A DNA stretch of 64,000 nucleotides from Flavobacteriales bacterium (lineage in GTDB: Bacteria; Bacteroidota; Bacteroidia; Flavobacteriales_F; PHOS-HE28). Below the pieces are notes generated by a model that saw only the letters and a list, made by a program, of their open reading frames with translations, was not told the origin of the DNA and made no database searches. Below, piece after piece: positions 28,680 to 36,735 of the stretch (positions are counted from its first letter, which is position 1; every line of letters starts with the position of its first letter). A program made the position numbers and the translations under genes. Location of the stretch: NCBI GenBank assembly GCA_030584065.1, contig CP129489.1:3574235-3638234 (forward strand), read 5' to 3'.

Positions 28680-31286
28680 TCAGCTCAGCAACTCCGCCGC
28701 CTTCTTCAACGCATCGGCCATGCCGCCGGGCTCCTTGCCGCCGGCCGTGGCGAAGTCCGGTTGGCCACCGCCGCCGCCCTTGATCAGCGGACCGATCTGC
28801 TTGATGATGTCGACGGCCTTGAGGCCCGTGGCTTCCAGCGCTTGCTTGCCCAGGGATACCGCGAGCAGCGGCTTGCCGTCGATCACGGAGCCGGCCACGA
28901 AGGCGAGGTCGGCGTGCTGTTCGCGCAGTGTGAAGCCGAGGTCCTTCAGGCCCTGGGCATCGAGGTCGAGCTGTTCCACCAGCACCTTCACGCCCTTGCT
29001 GTTGGCCGTGGCCTTGGCGGGGATGGCGGTGGCATAACGCTTCACCTTCTCGCGGGCCGCCTTCTCCAGCTCCTTGGTGAGCGCGGTGTTCTGCTCCGCG
29101 AGCTTCTGCACGGCGGCCACCACATCGGCGGGGTTCTTCAGCAGGGCCTCGATGGCCTCCAGCTTCGCGAGCTTCTCGTTGATCATGCGCTCGGCCTCCA
29201 GGCTGGTGATGGCCTCGATGCGGCGGATGCCTGCGGCCAGTGCGCTCTCGCTCACGATCCGGAAGGGACCGATCACGCCGGTGCGCGGCACGTGCGTACC
29301 ACCGCAGAGCTCGATGCTGGGGCCGAACTTCACCACCCGCACGTTGTCACCGTACTTCTCGCCGAAGAGCGCCATGGCGCCCATGGCCTTCGCCTCGGCG
29401 ATGGGCACGTTGCGCTTGTCCTCGAACACGATGTCATCCGTGATCATCGCGTTCACCTCGCGCTCGATGGTGGACAGCTCCTCGGGCGTCACCTTGGCGA
29501 AGTGGCTGATGTCGAAGCGCAGGCGGTCGGGCGCCACCAAAGAACCCTTCTGCTCTACGTGCGTGCCCAGGTGCTTGCGCAGGGCGTGGTGCAACAGGTG
29601 CGTGGCGGTGTGGTTGCGCGCGGTGAGGCCGCGGCGCTGCGTGTTCACCTGCGCGGTGAGCGGCTGGGTCACATCCTTCGGCAGCTCCTTGGTGAAGTGC
29701 ACGATCAGCTGGTTCTCGCGCTTGGTGTCGATCACTTCGACCTGATCGGCACCTTGCACCAACCAGCCCTGGTCGCCCACCTGGCCGCCGCCTTCCGCAT
29801 AGAAGGGCGTGCGGTCGAGCACGAGCTGGAACTGGTCGCCGCCCTTGCCGGAGACCTTGCGGTAGCGCAGGATGCGGGCCTCGGTGCCGAGTTCGTCATA
29901 GCCGATGAAGGCGGTCTCGCCTTTGCCGAGCTCCACCCAATCTCCGGTGGTGACGGCCGTGGCGGCGCGGGAGCGTTCCTTCTGCTTCTGCAGCTCCGCC
30001 TCGAAGCCTTTCATGTCCACGCTCATCCCCTGCTCGCGCGCCATGAGCTGCGTGAGGTCGATGGGGAAGCCGTAGGTGTCGAAGAGCTCGAAGGCACGGT
30101 CGCCAGCGAGCGTCTCCTTCGACTCCGCAAGCGCTTGTTCGAGACGCTTCGTTCCTTGCTCCAGGGTGCGGAGGAAGGCCTTCTCCTCTTCCTGCATCAC
30201 GCTCTCCACCAGCTGCTGCTGCTTGCGCAGTTCGGGGAACTGGTCGCCCATCTGCCCGGCCAAGGTCCTCACCAGCTCGTGCATGAAGGGCTCATTGAAG
30301 CCGAGGAAGCTGTAGCCGTAGCGCACGGCCCTCCGCAGAATGCGGCGGATCACATAACCCGCGCCGGTGTTGCTGGGCAGCTGCCCGTCGGCGATGGCGA
30401 AGCTGATGGCACGCAGGTGGTCGGCGCACACACGCATGGCGATGTCGGCCTTCTCCTCTGCACCGTAGGTCTTGCCGCTCCGTTTCGCGATGGCCTGGAT
30501 CAGCGGCTGGAACACATCCGTGTCATAGTTGCTGCGCTTGCCTTGCAGCACCATGCACAGGCGCTCGAAGCCCATGCCGGTGTCCACGTGCTGGGCGGGC
30601 AATGTCACGAGCGAACCATCGGCCTTGCGCTCGAACTGCATGAACACGTTGTTCCAGATCTCGATCACCTGCGGGTGATCGTTGTTCACCAGCTCGCGGC
30701 CGGGCTTCTGCGCCTTTTCCTCGGCGGTGCGCACATCCACGTGGATCTCGGTGCACGGCCCGCAGGGACCGGTGTCGCCCATCTCCCAGAAGTTGTCCTT
30801 GCGGCTGAAGGGCAGGATGCGCTCGGCGGGCAGGTACTGCTTCCACAGGTCGCGCGTCTCCTCATCGGCGGGCAGGCCGTCCTTCTCATCGCCGCCGAAG
30901 TAGGTCACGTAGATGTCGGCCGTGTTGATCCTGTACTCGTCCACCAGCAGTTCCCAGGCCCACTGGATCGCCTCCTTCTTGAAGTAGTCCCCGAAGCTCC
31001 AGTTGCCGAGCATCTCGAACATCGTGTGGTGGTACGTGTCGATGCCCACCTCCTCCAGGTCGTTATGCTTGCCCGAGACGCGCAGGCACTTCTGCGTGTC
31101 GGCGATGCGTTTGTGCTTGGCCTCGCGGTTGCCCAGGAAGAGGTCCTTGAACTGGTTCATGCCCGCGTTGGTGAACATCAACGTGGGGTCGTCCTTCACC
31201 ACCATGGGCGCGCTGGGCACGATGGTGTGGCCGTGCTTGGCGAAATGGTCGAGGAACTTCTGGCGGATCTGCTGGCTGGTGAGCAT
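28680..31286 (-). CDS. alaS: Alanyl-tRNA synthetase
   Basis: An 868-residue synthetase of normal length. The class II core opens with LTSQQIRQKFLDHFAKHGH and contains FTNAGMNQFKDLFLG. The editing domain has RNHTATHLLHHALRKHLG and the zinc-binding CGGTHVPRTG. The C-terminal DHHA1-like domain ends GGGGGQPDFATAGGK. It charges tRNA-Ala and clears mischarged Ser/Gly. The start at 31286 (MLTSQQIRQ) was chosen over an upstream extension because it follows a TACCTTCG promoter element and matches the family. Its last 180 bases are duplicated at 24241-24420. Confidence 0.96.
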   Translation of the reverse strand: MLTSQQIRQKFLDHFAKHGHTIVPSAPMVVKDDPTLMFTNAGMNQFKDLFLGNREAKHKRIADTQKCLRVSGKHNDLEEVGIDTYHHTMFEMLGNWSFGDYFKKEAIQWAWELLVDEYRINTADIYVTYFGGDEKDGLPADEETRDLWKQYLPAERILPFSRKDNFWEMGDTGPCGPCTEIHVDVRTAEEKAQKPGRELVNNDHPQVIEIWNNVFMQFERKADGSLVTLPAQHVDTGMGFERLCMVLQGKRSNYDTDVFQPLIQAIAKRSGKTYGAEEKADIAMRVCADHLRAISFAIADGQLPSNTGAGYVIRRILRRAVRYGYSFLGFNEPFMHELVRTLAGQMGDQFPELRKQQQLVESVMQEEEKAFLRTLEQGTKRLEQALAESKETLAGDRAFELFDTYGFPIDLTQLMAREQGMSVDMKGFEAELQKQKERSRAATAVTTGDWVELGKGETAFIGYDELGTEARILRYRKVSGKGGDQFQLVLDRTPFYAEGGGQVGDQGWLVQGADQVEVIDTKRENQLIVHFTKELPKDVTQPLTAQVNTQRRGLTARNHTATHLLHHALRKHLGTHVEQKGSLVAPDRLRFDISHFAKVTPEELSTIEREVNAMITDDIVFEDKRNVPIAEAKAMGAMALFGEKYGDNVRVVKFGPSIELCGGTHVPRTGVIGPFRIVSESALAAGIRRIEAITSLEAERMINEKLAKLEAIEALLKNPADVVAAVQKLAEQNTALTKELEKAAREKVKRYATAIPAKATANSKGVKVLVEQLDLDAQGLKDLGFTLREQHADLAFVAGSVIDGKPLLAVSLGKQALEATGLKAVDIIKQIGPLIKGGGGGQPDFATAGGKEPGGMADALKKAAELLS

Positions 31287-31291
31287 GGTCT

Positions 31292-31305
31292 GGGCGAAAA
31301 CGCCC
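31292..31305 (-). other. Hairpin in the alaS leader
   Basis: GGGCG-TTTT-CGCCC on the minus strand forms a 5-bp stem between the predicted transcription start and the alaS start codon, 5 bases before the ATG. Confidence 0.35.
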
Positions 31306-31306
31306 G

Positions 31307-31314
31307 CGAAGGTA
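31307..31314 (-). promoter_or_regulatory. -7 promoter element for alaS
   Basis: TACCTTCG on the minus strand ends 20 bases before the alaS start at 31286. Transcription would begin a few bases downstream, within the short hairpin-containing leader. Confidence 0.5.
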
Positions 31315-31415
31315 CCGAGGCGCGCCAACCGGTGGAGGTTGGGGGCCACGGCTCGGATCAACAGGCTTTAACAGCCGGGTGGGGCGGCTGCGGCGGGCTG
31401 GTGGAGGTGGGGGGC

Positions 31416-31423
31416 TATCTTCG
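31416..31423 (+). promoter_or_regulatory. -7 promoter element for the M23 peptidase gene
   Basis: TATCTTCG ends 16 bases before the ATG at 31440. Confidence 0.45.
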
Positions 31424-31439
31424 GCAGCCGCCTGTTGCC

Positions 31440-32411
31440 ATGGCCGAGCACAAGTATCGCTTCAATCCCAAGACGCTCAATTTCGAGCGCATTCGCCTGA
31501 GCACCTGGCAAAAGGTGCGGCGAACTGCGCTGCTTCTGCTCCCGGGCGTGGCCGTGGGGCTGCTGGGCATCTTCCTGGTCTACCAGTTCGTGGACAGTCC
31601 CAAGGAGGCGGAGCTCCGTCGCGAGAACAAGCAGCTGCTGGTGCAGTATGAATTGCTGAACAAGCAGCTCGCCGAGCTGGAGGGAGTGATGGCCGATGTG
31701 CGCCGCAGGGACGATAATATCTACCGGGTGATCTTCGAGGCCGATCCGGTGCCCGAGAGCATGCGCCAGGCAGGGGTGGGGGGCATCAACCGCTACCGCG
31801 AGCTGGCTGGCTATGCCAGCAGCGACCTGGTGATGGATACGCGCAAGCGCCTGGACCTGCTGGCCCGTCAGTTGGTGGTGCAATCGGTGTCGCTGGATGA
31901 AGTGGCCGAGCTGGTGCTCCGCAAGCAGGAGATGCTCGCCAGCATCCCGGCCATCCAGCCCATCCCCAATGAGGACCTCACCCAGACGGCCGGCGGCTTC
32001 GGCTGGCGCATCCACCCGATCCACAAGATCCAGAAGTTCCACGCGGGAATGGACTTCACCGCCAAGCTGGGCACCCCCATCCATACCACCGGCGATGGCA
32101 AGGTGGTATATGCGGATTACGGCACCAACGGCTACGGCATGCACGTGGTCATCGACCACGGCTTCGACTACCAGACGCTCTACGCCCACCTGAGCCGGAT
32201 CGAGGTGCGCGTGGGCCAGCGCGTGAAGCGTGGAGATGTCATCGGGCTGGTGGGGAACACGGGTCTGAGCGTGGGGCCGCACCTCCACTACGAGGTGCAC
32301 AAGGGCGGGCAGCCTGTCGATCCGGCCAACTACTACTTCAACGACCTGAGCCCGGAGGAATACGCGCGGCTGGTGGAGCTGTCGCGCAGCGCTGGGCAGG
32401 CGCTCGACTGA
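31440..32411 (+). CDS. M23-family peptidoglycan metallopeptidase
   Basis: A 323-residue protein with a cytoplasmic tail of about 25 residues, one transmembrane helix (TALLLLPGVAVGLLGIFLVYQ), a coiled-coil region (about 55-95) and a C-terminal LytM domain. The zinc ligands are visible in FHAGMDFTAKLGTPI and GPHLHYEVH (H-x-H). It cuts peptidoglycan cross-bridges in the periplasm or activates amidases. Bacteroidota homologues commonly sit, as here, beside alaS and a MerR regulator. The ATG at 31440 follows a TATCTTCG promoter element. The active site looks intact. Confidence 0.9.
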   Translation: MAEHKYRFNPKTLNFERIRLSTWQKVRRTALLLLPGVAVGLLGIFLVYQFVDSPKEAELRRENKQLLVQYELLNKQLAELEGVMADVRRRDDNIYRVIFEADPVPESMRQAGVGGINRYRELAGYASSDLVMDTRKRLDLLARQLVVQSVSLDEVAELVLRKQEMLASIPAIQPIPNEDLTQTAGGFGWRIHPIHKIQKFHAGMDFTAKLGTPIHTTGDGKVVYADYGTNGYGMHVVIDHGFDYQTLYAHLSRIEVRVGQRVKRGDVIGLVGNTGLSVGPHLHYEVHKGGQPVDPANYYFNDLSPEEYARLVELSRSAGQALD

Positions 32412-32415
32412 TCGA

Positions 32416-32423
32416 TACCTTCG
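32416..32423 (+). promoter_or_regulatory. -7 promoter element for the merR gene
   Basis: TACCTTCG ends 5 bases before the ATG at 32429, predicting a leaderless transcript. Confidence 0.5.
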
Positions 32424-32428
32424 CGCCG

Positions 32429-32806
32429 ATGCCGCTCAAGCCCAAGACCATCGGAAAGCTCTACTGGACCATCGGCGAAGTAGCCGAGGAGCTGGGCGTG
32501 AACACTTCCTCCATCCGTTTCTGGGAGAAGGAGTTCGGCACGATCATACCCAAGCGCACCAACCGTGGTGACCGGCTCTACACCACCAAGGAGATCGACC
32601 AGCTGCGCACCATCCAACGGTTGGTGAAGGAGGAGGGCTTCACGCTCAATGGAGCGAAGAGCCAGATGAAGCAGGGCGCGGTGGCGAAGGATCCGGTGCC
32701 GGCCGCGGACCATGAGGCCATCCGCGAGCGGCTCCTTGCCATCCGGCGGTCCTTGGTGGAGCTGCGGAACGCGCTGGGAGGGGAGCCCGCATCGCCTCAG
32801 CAGTAG
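32429..32806 (+). CDS. MerR-family transcriptional regulator
   Basis: A 125-residue protein with an N-terminal MerR helix-turn-helix (YWTIGEVAEELGVNTSSIRFW, then RLYTTKEIDQLRTIQRL) and a short helical C-terminal part of about 45 residues. No metal-binding cysteines are present, so it belongs to the uncharacterised short MerR group common in Bacteroidota. Its place directly after the M23 peptidase suggests an envelope-related target (inference). It ends overlapping the convergent hldD gene by 10 bases. Confidence 0.85.
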   Translation: MPLKPKTIGKLYWTIGEVAEELGVNTSSIRFWEKEFGTIIPKRTNRGDRLYTTKEIDQLRTIQRLVKEEGFTLNGAKSQMKQGAVAKDPVPAADHEAIRERLLAIRRSLVELRNALGGEPASPQQ

Positions 32807-33765
32807 GCGCCCTTCGCGAGGTAGTTCGTCACGTAGTCGTTTACGCCCTCTTCAAGTGAGGCGAAGGGCTTGTCGTACCCGATGGCCTTCAGCTTGGCCA
32901 TGTCGGCCTCCGTGAAGTATTGGTACTTGTCGCGGATATCGGCCGGGGTGTCGATGAAGGAGATGCGCTCCTCCCGGCCCATCGCCTTGAAGGTGGCCCG
33001 CGCAAGGTCGAGGAAGGTGCGGGCCTTGCCGCTGCCGAGGTTGTAGAGCCCGCTGTGCTTCCGGTGCTCCATCAGGTAGAGGCACACGCTGCAGACGTCC
33101 TTCACGTAAACGAAATCGCGGAGCTGCTCACCGTCCTTGTAGTCCGGCCGGTGGCTGCGGAAGAGCTTCATGCCCCCGGTATCACGGATCTGGTTGAAGG
33201 CGTGGAGCACCACGCTTGCCATGCGGCCCTTGTGGTACTCATTGGGCCCGTAGACGTTGAAGAACTTGAGGCCCGCCCAGAAGAAAGGCTTGTGATCCTG
33301 GGCCAGCGCCCACTTGTCGAAGTCGTTCTTGCTCTCCCCATAGGGGTTCAGCGGATGCAGGCGTTGGGGCAGGCTGTCGTCGTGATCGCTGTAGCCGAGC
33401 TCACCACTGCCATAGGTGGCCGCGCTGGAGGCATAGACCAGGGGGAGGCCGTACTTGACGCAGGCCTCCCACATGCGCTGGCTGTAGTGCAGGTTCAGCT
33501 CGTCGAAGATCGCCGCATTGAACTCGGTGGTATCGGTGCGTGCGCCGAGGTGGAAGATGAACTGCACGAGCTTCTCGTTCCGGTCCAGCCAGCGGAAGAA
33601 ATCCGTGCGGTCGACCATGGCGGAGAGTTCCTTGCCCGACAGGTTGGGGGCCTTGTCCGTGCGGCTGAAATCGTCCACTGCCACGATGTCCTGCCAGCCC
33701 TGGCGCAGCAGCTCGCCCACCAAGGCGCTGCCGATGAAGCCTGCGGCTCCGGTCACTACGATCAT
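32797..33765 (-). CDS. hldD: ADP-L-glycero-D-manno-heptose 6-epimerase
   Basis: A 322-residue short-chain dehydrogenase-fold epimerase. The NADP-binding motif VTGAAGFIGSALV opens the protein, the active-site YxxxK is in NPYGESKNDFD, and the heptose-epimerase blocks YHKGRMASVVLHAFNQI and YNLGSGKARTFLDLA are conserved. It converts ADP-D-glycero- to ADP-L-glycero-D-manno-heptose for the LPS inner core. The -7 element TACCTTCG lies 4 bases before its ATG. Other LPS genes in the window (waaA at 48212) fit the same pathway. Confidence 0.9.
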   Translation of the reverse strand: MIVVTGAAGFIGSALVGELLRQGWQDIVAVDDFSRTDKAPNLSGKELSAMVDRTDFFRWLDRNEKLVQFIFHLGARTDTTEFNAAIFDELNLHYSQRMWEACVKYGLPLVYASSAATYGSGELGYSDHDDSLPQRLHPLNPYGESKNDFDKWALAQDHKPFFWAGLKFFNVYGPNEYHKGRMASVVLHAFNQIRDTGGMKLFRSHRPDYKDGEQLRDFVYVKDVCSVCLYLMEHRKHSGLYNLGSGKARTFLDLARATFKAMGREERISFIDTPADIRDKYQYFTEADMAKLKAIGYDKPFASLEEGVNDYVTNYLAKGAYC

Positions 33766-33769
33766 GCAG

Positions 33770-33777
33770 CGAAGGTA
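33770..33777 (-). promoter_or_regulatory. -7 promoter element for hldD
   Basis: TACCTTCG on the minus strand ends 4 bases before the hldD start codon at 33765. Confidence 0.5.
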
Positions 33778-33848
33778 GGGGGGCGGCCATCGGGTCGGGC
33801 CATGCGCGGCCCCGCTTGCTCAAGCCCGCATCCCAACGCCCTGCCCGC

Positions 33849-33856
33849 TACCTTTG
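33849..33856 (+). promoter_or_regulatory. -7 promoter element for the PTPS-folE operon
   Basis: TACCTTTG, an exact TAnnTTTG match, ends 6 bases before the ATG at 33863. Confidence 0.55.
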
Positions 33857-33862
33857 ACGGCA

Positions 33863-34285
33863 ATGCCCATCGTGCACATCACCCGCCGGGAGCGCTTCAG
33901 CGCCTCCCACCGCCTCGCCCGCGCCGATTGGGACGATGCGAAGAACCTGGCCGTGTTCGGCAAGTGCTCCAATCCGAACGGCCACGGCCACAATTACGTG
34001 CTGTGGGTGACCGTGAGCGGTGAGCAGGATCCCGAGACGAGCTTCGTCACCGACCTCAGCCGGTTGAGCCGGATCATCAAGGAGCATGTGATCGATCACC
34101 TGGACCACAGGAACATCGATGCGGATGTGGCGTTCATGAAGGGGAGGCGCAGCAGCACAGAGAACCTGTGCGTGGCCATCTGGGAGCAGCTGGAGGTGCC
34201 GGTGAAGGCCTTGGGAGCCACGTTGCGTACGGTGAAGGTGGAGGAGACCGAGAACAATTATGCCGAGTACCATGGCGAGCGGTGA
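33863..34285 (+). CDS. 6-pyruvoyl-tetrahydropterin synthase family protein
   Basis: A 140-residue enzyme with zinc-ligand and catalytic motifs [25 protein letters not shown] (Cys, H-x-H) and DHLDHRNID, then [10 protein letters not shown] and [13 protein letters not shown]. The family includes PTPS, which makes 6-pyruvoyl-tetrahydropterin, and QueD for queuosine. The spacing C-S-N-P-N-G-H-G-H and the C-terminal block look closer to the eukaryote-like PTPS-II than to E. coli QueD, as I recall them. It overlaps folE, the preceding enzyme of either pathway, by 26 bases. Confidence 0.85.
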   Translation: MPIVHITRRERFSASHRLARADWDDAKNLAVFGKCSNPNGHGHNYVLWVTVSGEQDPETSFVTDLSRLSRIIKEHVIDHLDHRNIDADVAFMKGRRSSTENLCVAIWEQLEVPVKALGATLRTVKVEETENNYAEYHGER

Positions 34286-34901
34286 ACACGAGACCAGCGG
34301 CGAGGGCTATGAACGGATAGACCAGTACGATCCCAAGCGGCTGGCCGAGATCAGCGGTCATTTCGCGCCCATCCTGAAGGCCATCGGCGAGGACCCCGGG
34401 CGCGAGGGCCTGAAGAAGACCCCGGAGCGCGTGGCCAAGGCCCTGCAGTACCTGACCCACGGCTATGACCTCGACCCGGCCGCCATCCTGCGCAGCGCCA
34501 TGTTCACCGAGGACTATAGCCAGATGGTGCTGGTGAAGGACATCGAGGTGTATTCCATGTGCGAGCACCACATGCTGCCCTTCTTCGGCAAGGCGCACGT
34601 TGCCTACATCCCCAACGGGCGTATCGTGGGCCTGAGCAAGGTGCCGCGTGTGGTGGACGCCTTCGCCCGCCGCCTGCAGGTGCAGGAGCGCCTCACCGAC
34701 CAGATCCGCGACTGCCTGCACGACACCCTTCAGCCCTTGGGCGTGGCGGTGGTGCTGGAGTGCTCCCACCTGTGCATGCAGATGCGGGGCATCCAGAAGC
34801 AGAACTCCGTGACCACCACCAGCGCCTTCACGGGCATCTTCCTGACCGATAACCGCACCCGGGAGGAGTTCATCCAGCTCTTGAGCGCGAGGCTCCATTG
34901 A
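34260..34901 (+). CDS. folE: GTP cyclohydrolase I
   Basis: A 213-residue enzyme with the family core: [18 protein letters not shown], the zinc site [21 protein letters not shown] (Cys, His) and [12 protein letters not shown]. It converts GTP to 7,8-dihydroneopterin triphosphate, the substrate of the PTPS encoded just upstream. The ATG at 34260 lies inside the PTPS gene (26-base overlap); an in-frame ATG at 34272 ([10 protein letters not shown]) would shorten the overlap. It is translationally coupled to PTPS. Confidence 0.95.
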   Translation: MPSTMASGEHETSGEGYERIDQYDPKRLAEISGHFAPILKAIGEDPGREGLKKTPERVAKALQYLTHGYDLDPAAILRSAMFTEDYSQMVLVKDIEVYSMCEHHMLPFFGKAHVAYIPNGRIVGLSKVPRVVDAFARRLQVQERLTDQIRDCLHDTLQPLGVAVVLECSHLCMQMRGIQKQNSVTTTSAFTGIFLTDNRTREEFIQLLSARLH

Positions 34902-34994
34902 GCAGGCACTGCCTGCCGACCGCTTCCGGTGGCTACCTTGGCCGTGGCCGCGGCCGTGATGACCGCAGGCCTCACCACGAATCAAAGAGCACGC

Positions 34995-35732
34995 ATGGAG
35001 CAGCATCCCGCACCCGCCACCGGCCAGGTCATCTACGGCCCCGACGCCAGTGTGCGCACCTTCCTCAGCCACGTCTTCGCCTACATGGCCGCCGCGCTCA
35101 TCATCAGCGGCGCCATGTCCTGGCTCTTCGCCAGCACGCCCGGGCTGCTCGCCTACCTCTATAGCGTCGATGGCGCAGGGCAGGTCACCGGCCGCAGCCT
35201 GCTGGGGTGGGGGGTGATGCTGGCGCCGCTCGGGCTGGTCTTCCTCATGGGCGGCATGGTCAATCGGCTCAGCGGCACGGCGATGCTGCTCACCTTCCTG
35301 GCCTTCGCCACGCTCATGGGCATCAGCCTGTGCTACATCTTCATCCTCTACGCGGCGTCGGCCATCATCAAGGTCTTCTTCATGAGTGCAGCCATTTTCG
35401 GCATCATGGCCGTGGCCGGCTACACCACACGGACGGACCTCACCCGGCTCGGCAGCCTCCTCTTCGTCGGCCTCATCGGCATCATCATCGCCACCGTGGT
35501 GAACATGTTCCTGGGCAGCAGCAGCATGGATTACATCATCAGCATCCTCGGGGTCATCGTCTTCACGGGACTCACCGCCTACGACATGCAGAAGCTCAAG
35601 CGCATGGGAGAGGAGGTGGCCACGGGAACGGAGACCTCACAGAAGATGGCCCTGATGGGCGCCTTGACCCTTTACCTCGACTTCATCAACCTCTTCCTGA
35701 TGCTGCTGCGCCTTTTCGGACGGCGCGACTGA
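34995..35732 (+). CDS. Bax inhibitor-1 (YccA/YbhL) family membrane protein
   Basis: A 245-residue protein with seven hydrophobic segments and the BI-1 motifs GISLCYIFILYAASAIIKVF and a C-terminal DFINLFLMLLRLFGRRD. Conserved acidic residues of the calcium-leak pore are likely among those near GLTAYDMQKLKRM. Bacterial BI-1 proteins form pH-sensitive calcium leak channels or regulate membrane proteases. The start MEQHPAPATGQ at 34995 leaves a 93-base spacer after folE with a TACCTTGG -7-like element at 34934-34941. Confidence 0.87.
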   Translation: MEQHPAPATGQVIYGPDASVRTFLSHVFAYMAAALIISGAMSWLFASTPGLLAYLYSVDGAGQVTGRSLLGWGVMLAPLGLVFLMGGMVNRLSGTAMLLTFLAFATLMGISLCYIFILYAASAIIKVFFMSAAIFGIMAVAGYTTRTDLTRLGSLLFVGLIGIIIATVVNMFLGSSSMDYIISILGVIVFTGLTAYDMQKLKRMGEEVATGTETSQKMALMGALTLYLDFINLFLMLLRLFGRRD

Positions 35733-35825
35733 CCAGGTACGAGGAGCGCGCCCGCAGGTCCATGCCAGATGCGCGCTCCATCCGCCCATGAGCCAGCCCG
35801 AGACCCAACATTGATCAACGACCGC

Positions 35826-36701
35826 ATGACCGCCTACGTTTTCCCCGGACAGGGCAGCCAGTTCCCCGGCATGGGCAAGGACCTGTACGACGCCGACAGC
35901 AATGCCCGCATCTGGTTCGAGCATGCCAACGACATCCTGGGCTTCAACCTCACCGCGGTGATGTTCACCGGTAGCGATTCCGACCTGAAGCAGACCAATG
36001 TGACGCAACCCGCCATCTTCCTGCACAGCGTGGTGAAGGCCAAGGTGCTGGGCGATGCGTTCCAGCCCGCCATGGTGGCCGGGCACAGCTTGGGCGAGTT
36101 CAGCGCGCTGGTGGCCGCCGGGGCCATGGAGTTCGCCGATGGCCTGAAGCTGGTGGCTGCGCGGGCCAATGCCATGCAGAAGGCCTGCGAACTGCAGCCG
36201 AGCACCATGGCCGCCATCCTGGGCTTGGAGGACGAGAAGGTGGAGGAGGTGTGCAGGGCCATCCCCGGCGTGGTGGTGCCCGCCAACTACAACTGCCCCG
36301 GTCAGCTGGTGATCAGCGGCACCGTGGAGGCCGTGAACGCCGCCTGCGAGGCCCTGAAGGCTGCCGGTGCCAAGCGCGCGCTCGTCTTGCAGGTGGGCGG
36401 TGCCTTCCACAGCCCGCTGATGGAGCCTGCCCGCGTGGAGCTGGAAACAGCCATCGCCTTCACGCCCATCGTGAACCCGCGCTGCCCGGTGTACCAGAAC
36501 GTGGACGCCCGTCCGCACACCGACCCCGCCCGCATCAAGGCCAACCTGATCGCCCAGCTCACCGCCCCTGTGCGTTGGACCCAGACGATGCAGCACATGC
36601 TCGCCGATGGGTGCAACAAGGTGGTGGAAGTAGGCCCCGGCAACGTGTTGCAGGGGCTGTTCAAGAAGGTGAGCAAGGAACTCGAGACGAGCGCCGCATA
36701 G
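35826..36701 (+). CDS. fabD: Malonyl-CoA:ACP transacylase
   Basis: A 291-residue enzyme beginning MTAYVFPGQGSQFPGMG, with the active-site serine in GHSLGEFSALVA, the arginine/glutamine-type oxyanion residues in AARANAMQKAC, and the catalytic histidine in GGAFHSPLM. It transfers malonyl groups from CoA to acyl carrier protein to start fatty-acid elongation. No other fab gene is adjacent, so it is separate from a fatty-acid cluster here. An upstream extension in the same frame lacks similarity. Confidence 0.95.
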   Translation: MTAYVFPGQGSQFPGMGKDLYDADSNARIWFEHANDILGFNLTAVMFTGSDSDLKQTNVTQPAIFLHSVVKAKVLGDAFQPAMVAGHSLGEFSALVAAGAMEFADGLKLVAARANAMQKACELQPSTMAAILGLEDEKVEEVCRAIPGVVVPANYNCPGQLVISGTVEAVNAACEALKAAGAKRALVLQVGGAFHSPLMEPARVELETAIAFTPIVNPRCPVYQNVDARPHTDPARIKANLIAQLTAPVRWTQTMQHMLADGCNKVVEVGPGNVLQGLFKKVSKELETSAA

Positions 36702-36719
36702 GCGCCACCGCGCTCCCGG

Positions 36720-36727
36720 TACCTTTG
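36720..36727 (+). promoter_or_regulatory. -7 promoter element for the MFS gene
   Basis: TACCTTTG, an exact TAnnTTTG match, ends 8 bases before the ATG at 36736. Confidence 0.55.
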
Positions 36728-36735
36728 CGCCGCCC

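Larger units (their letters stand above)
24241..28859. mobile_element. Putative inserted segment bracketed by alaS 3'-end direct repeats
   Basis: Direct repeats of about 180 bases (24241-24420 and 28680-28859) enclose two T9SS cargo genes and spacers that look less GC-rich than the flanks. The arrangement resembles integration at the 3' end of a conserved gene, where the incoming DNA restores the gene and the displaced end remains at the far side. No integrase, transposase or terminal inverted repeat is visible, so recombination between related alaS ends is an equally good explanation. Confidence 0.45.

Noticed and set aside
28638-31439. A long plus-strand frame leading into the M23 peptidase
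   Set aside because: It is antisense to alaS and low-complexity. The peptidase starts at 31440 after a promoter element and a normal membrane anchor.
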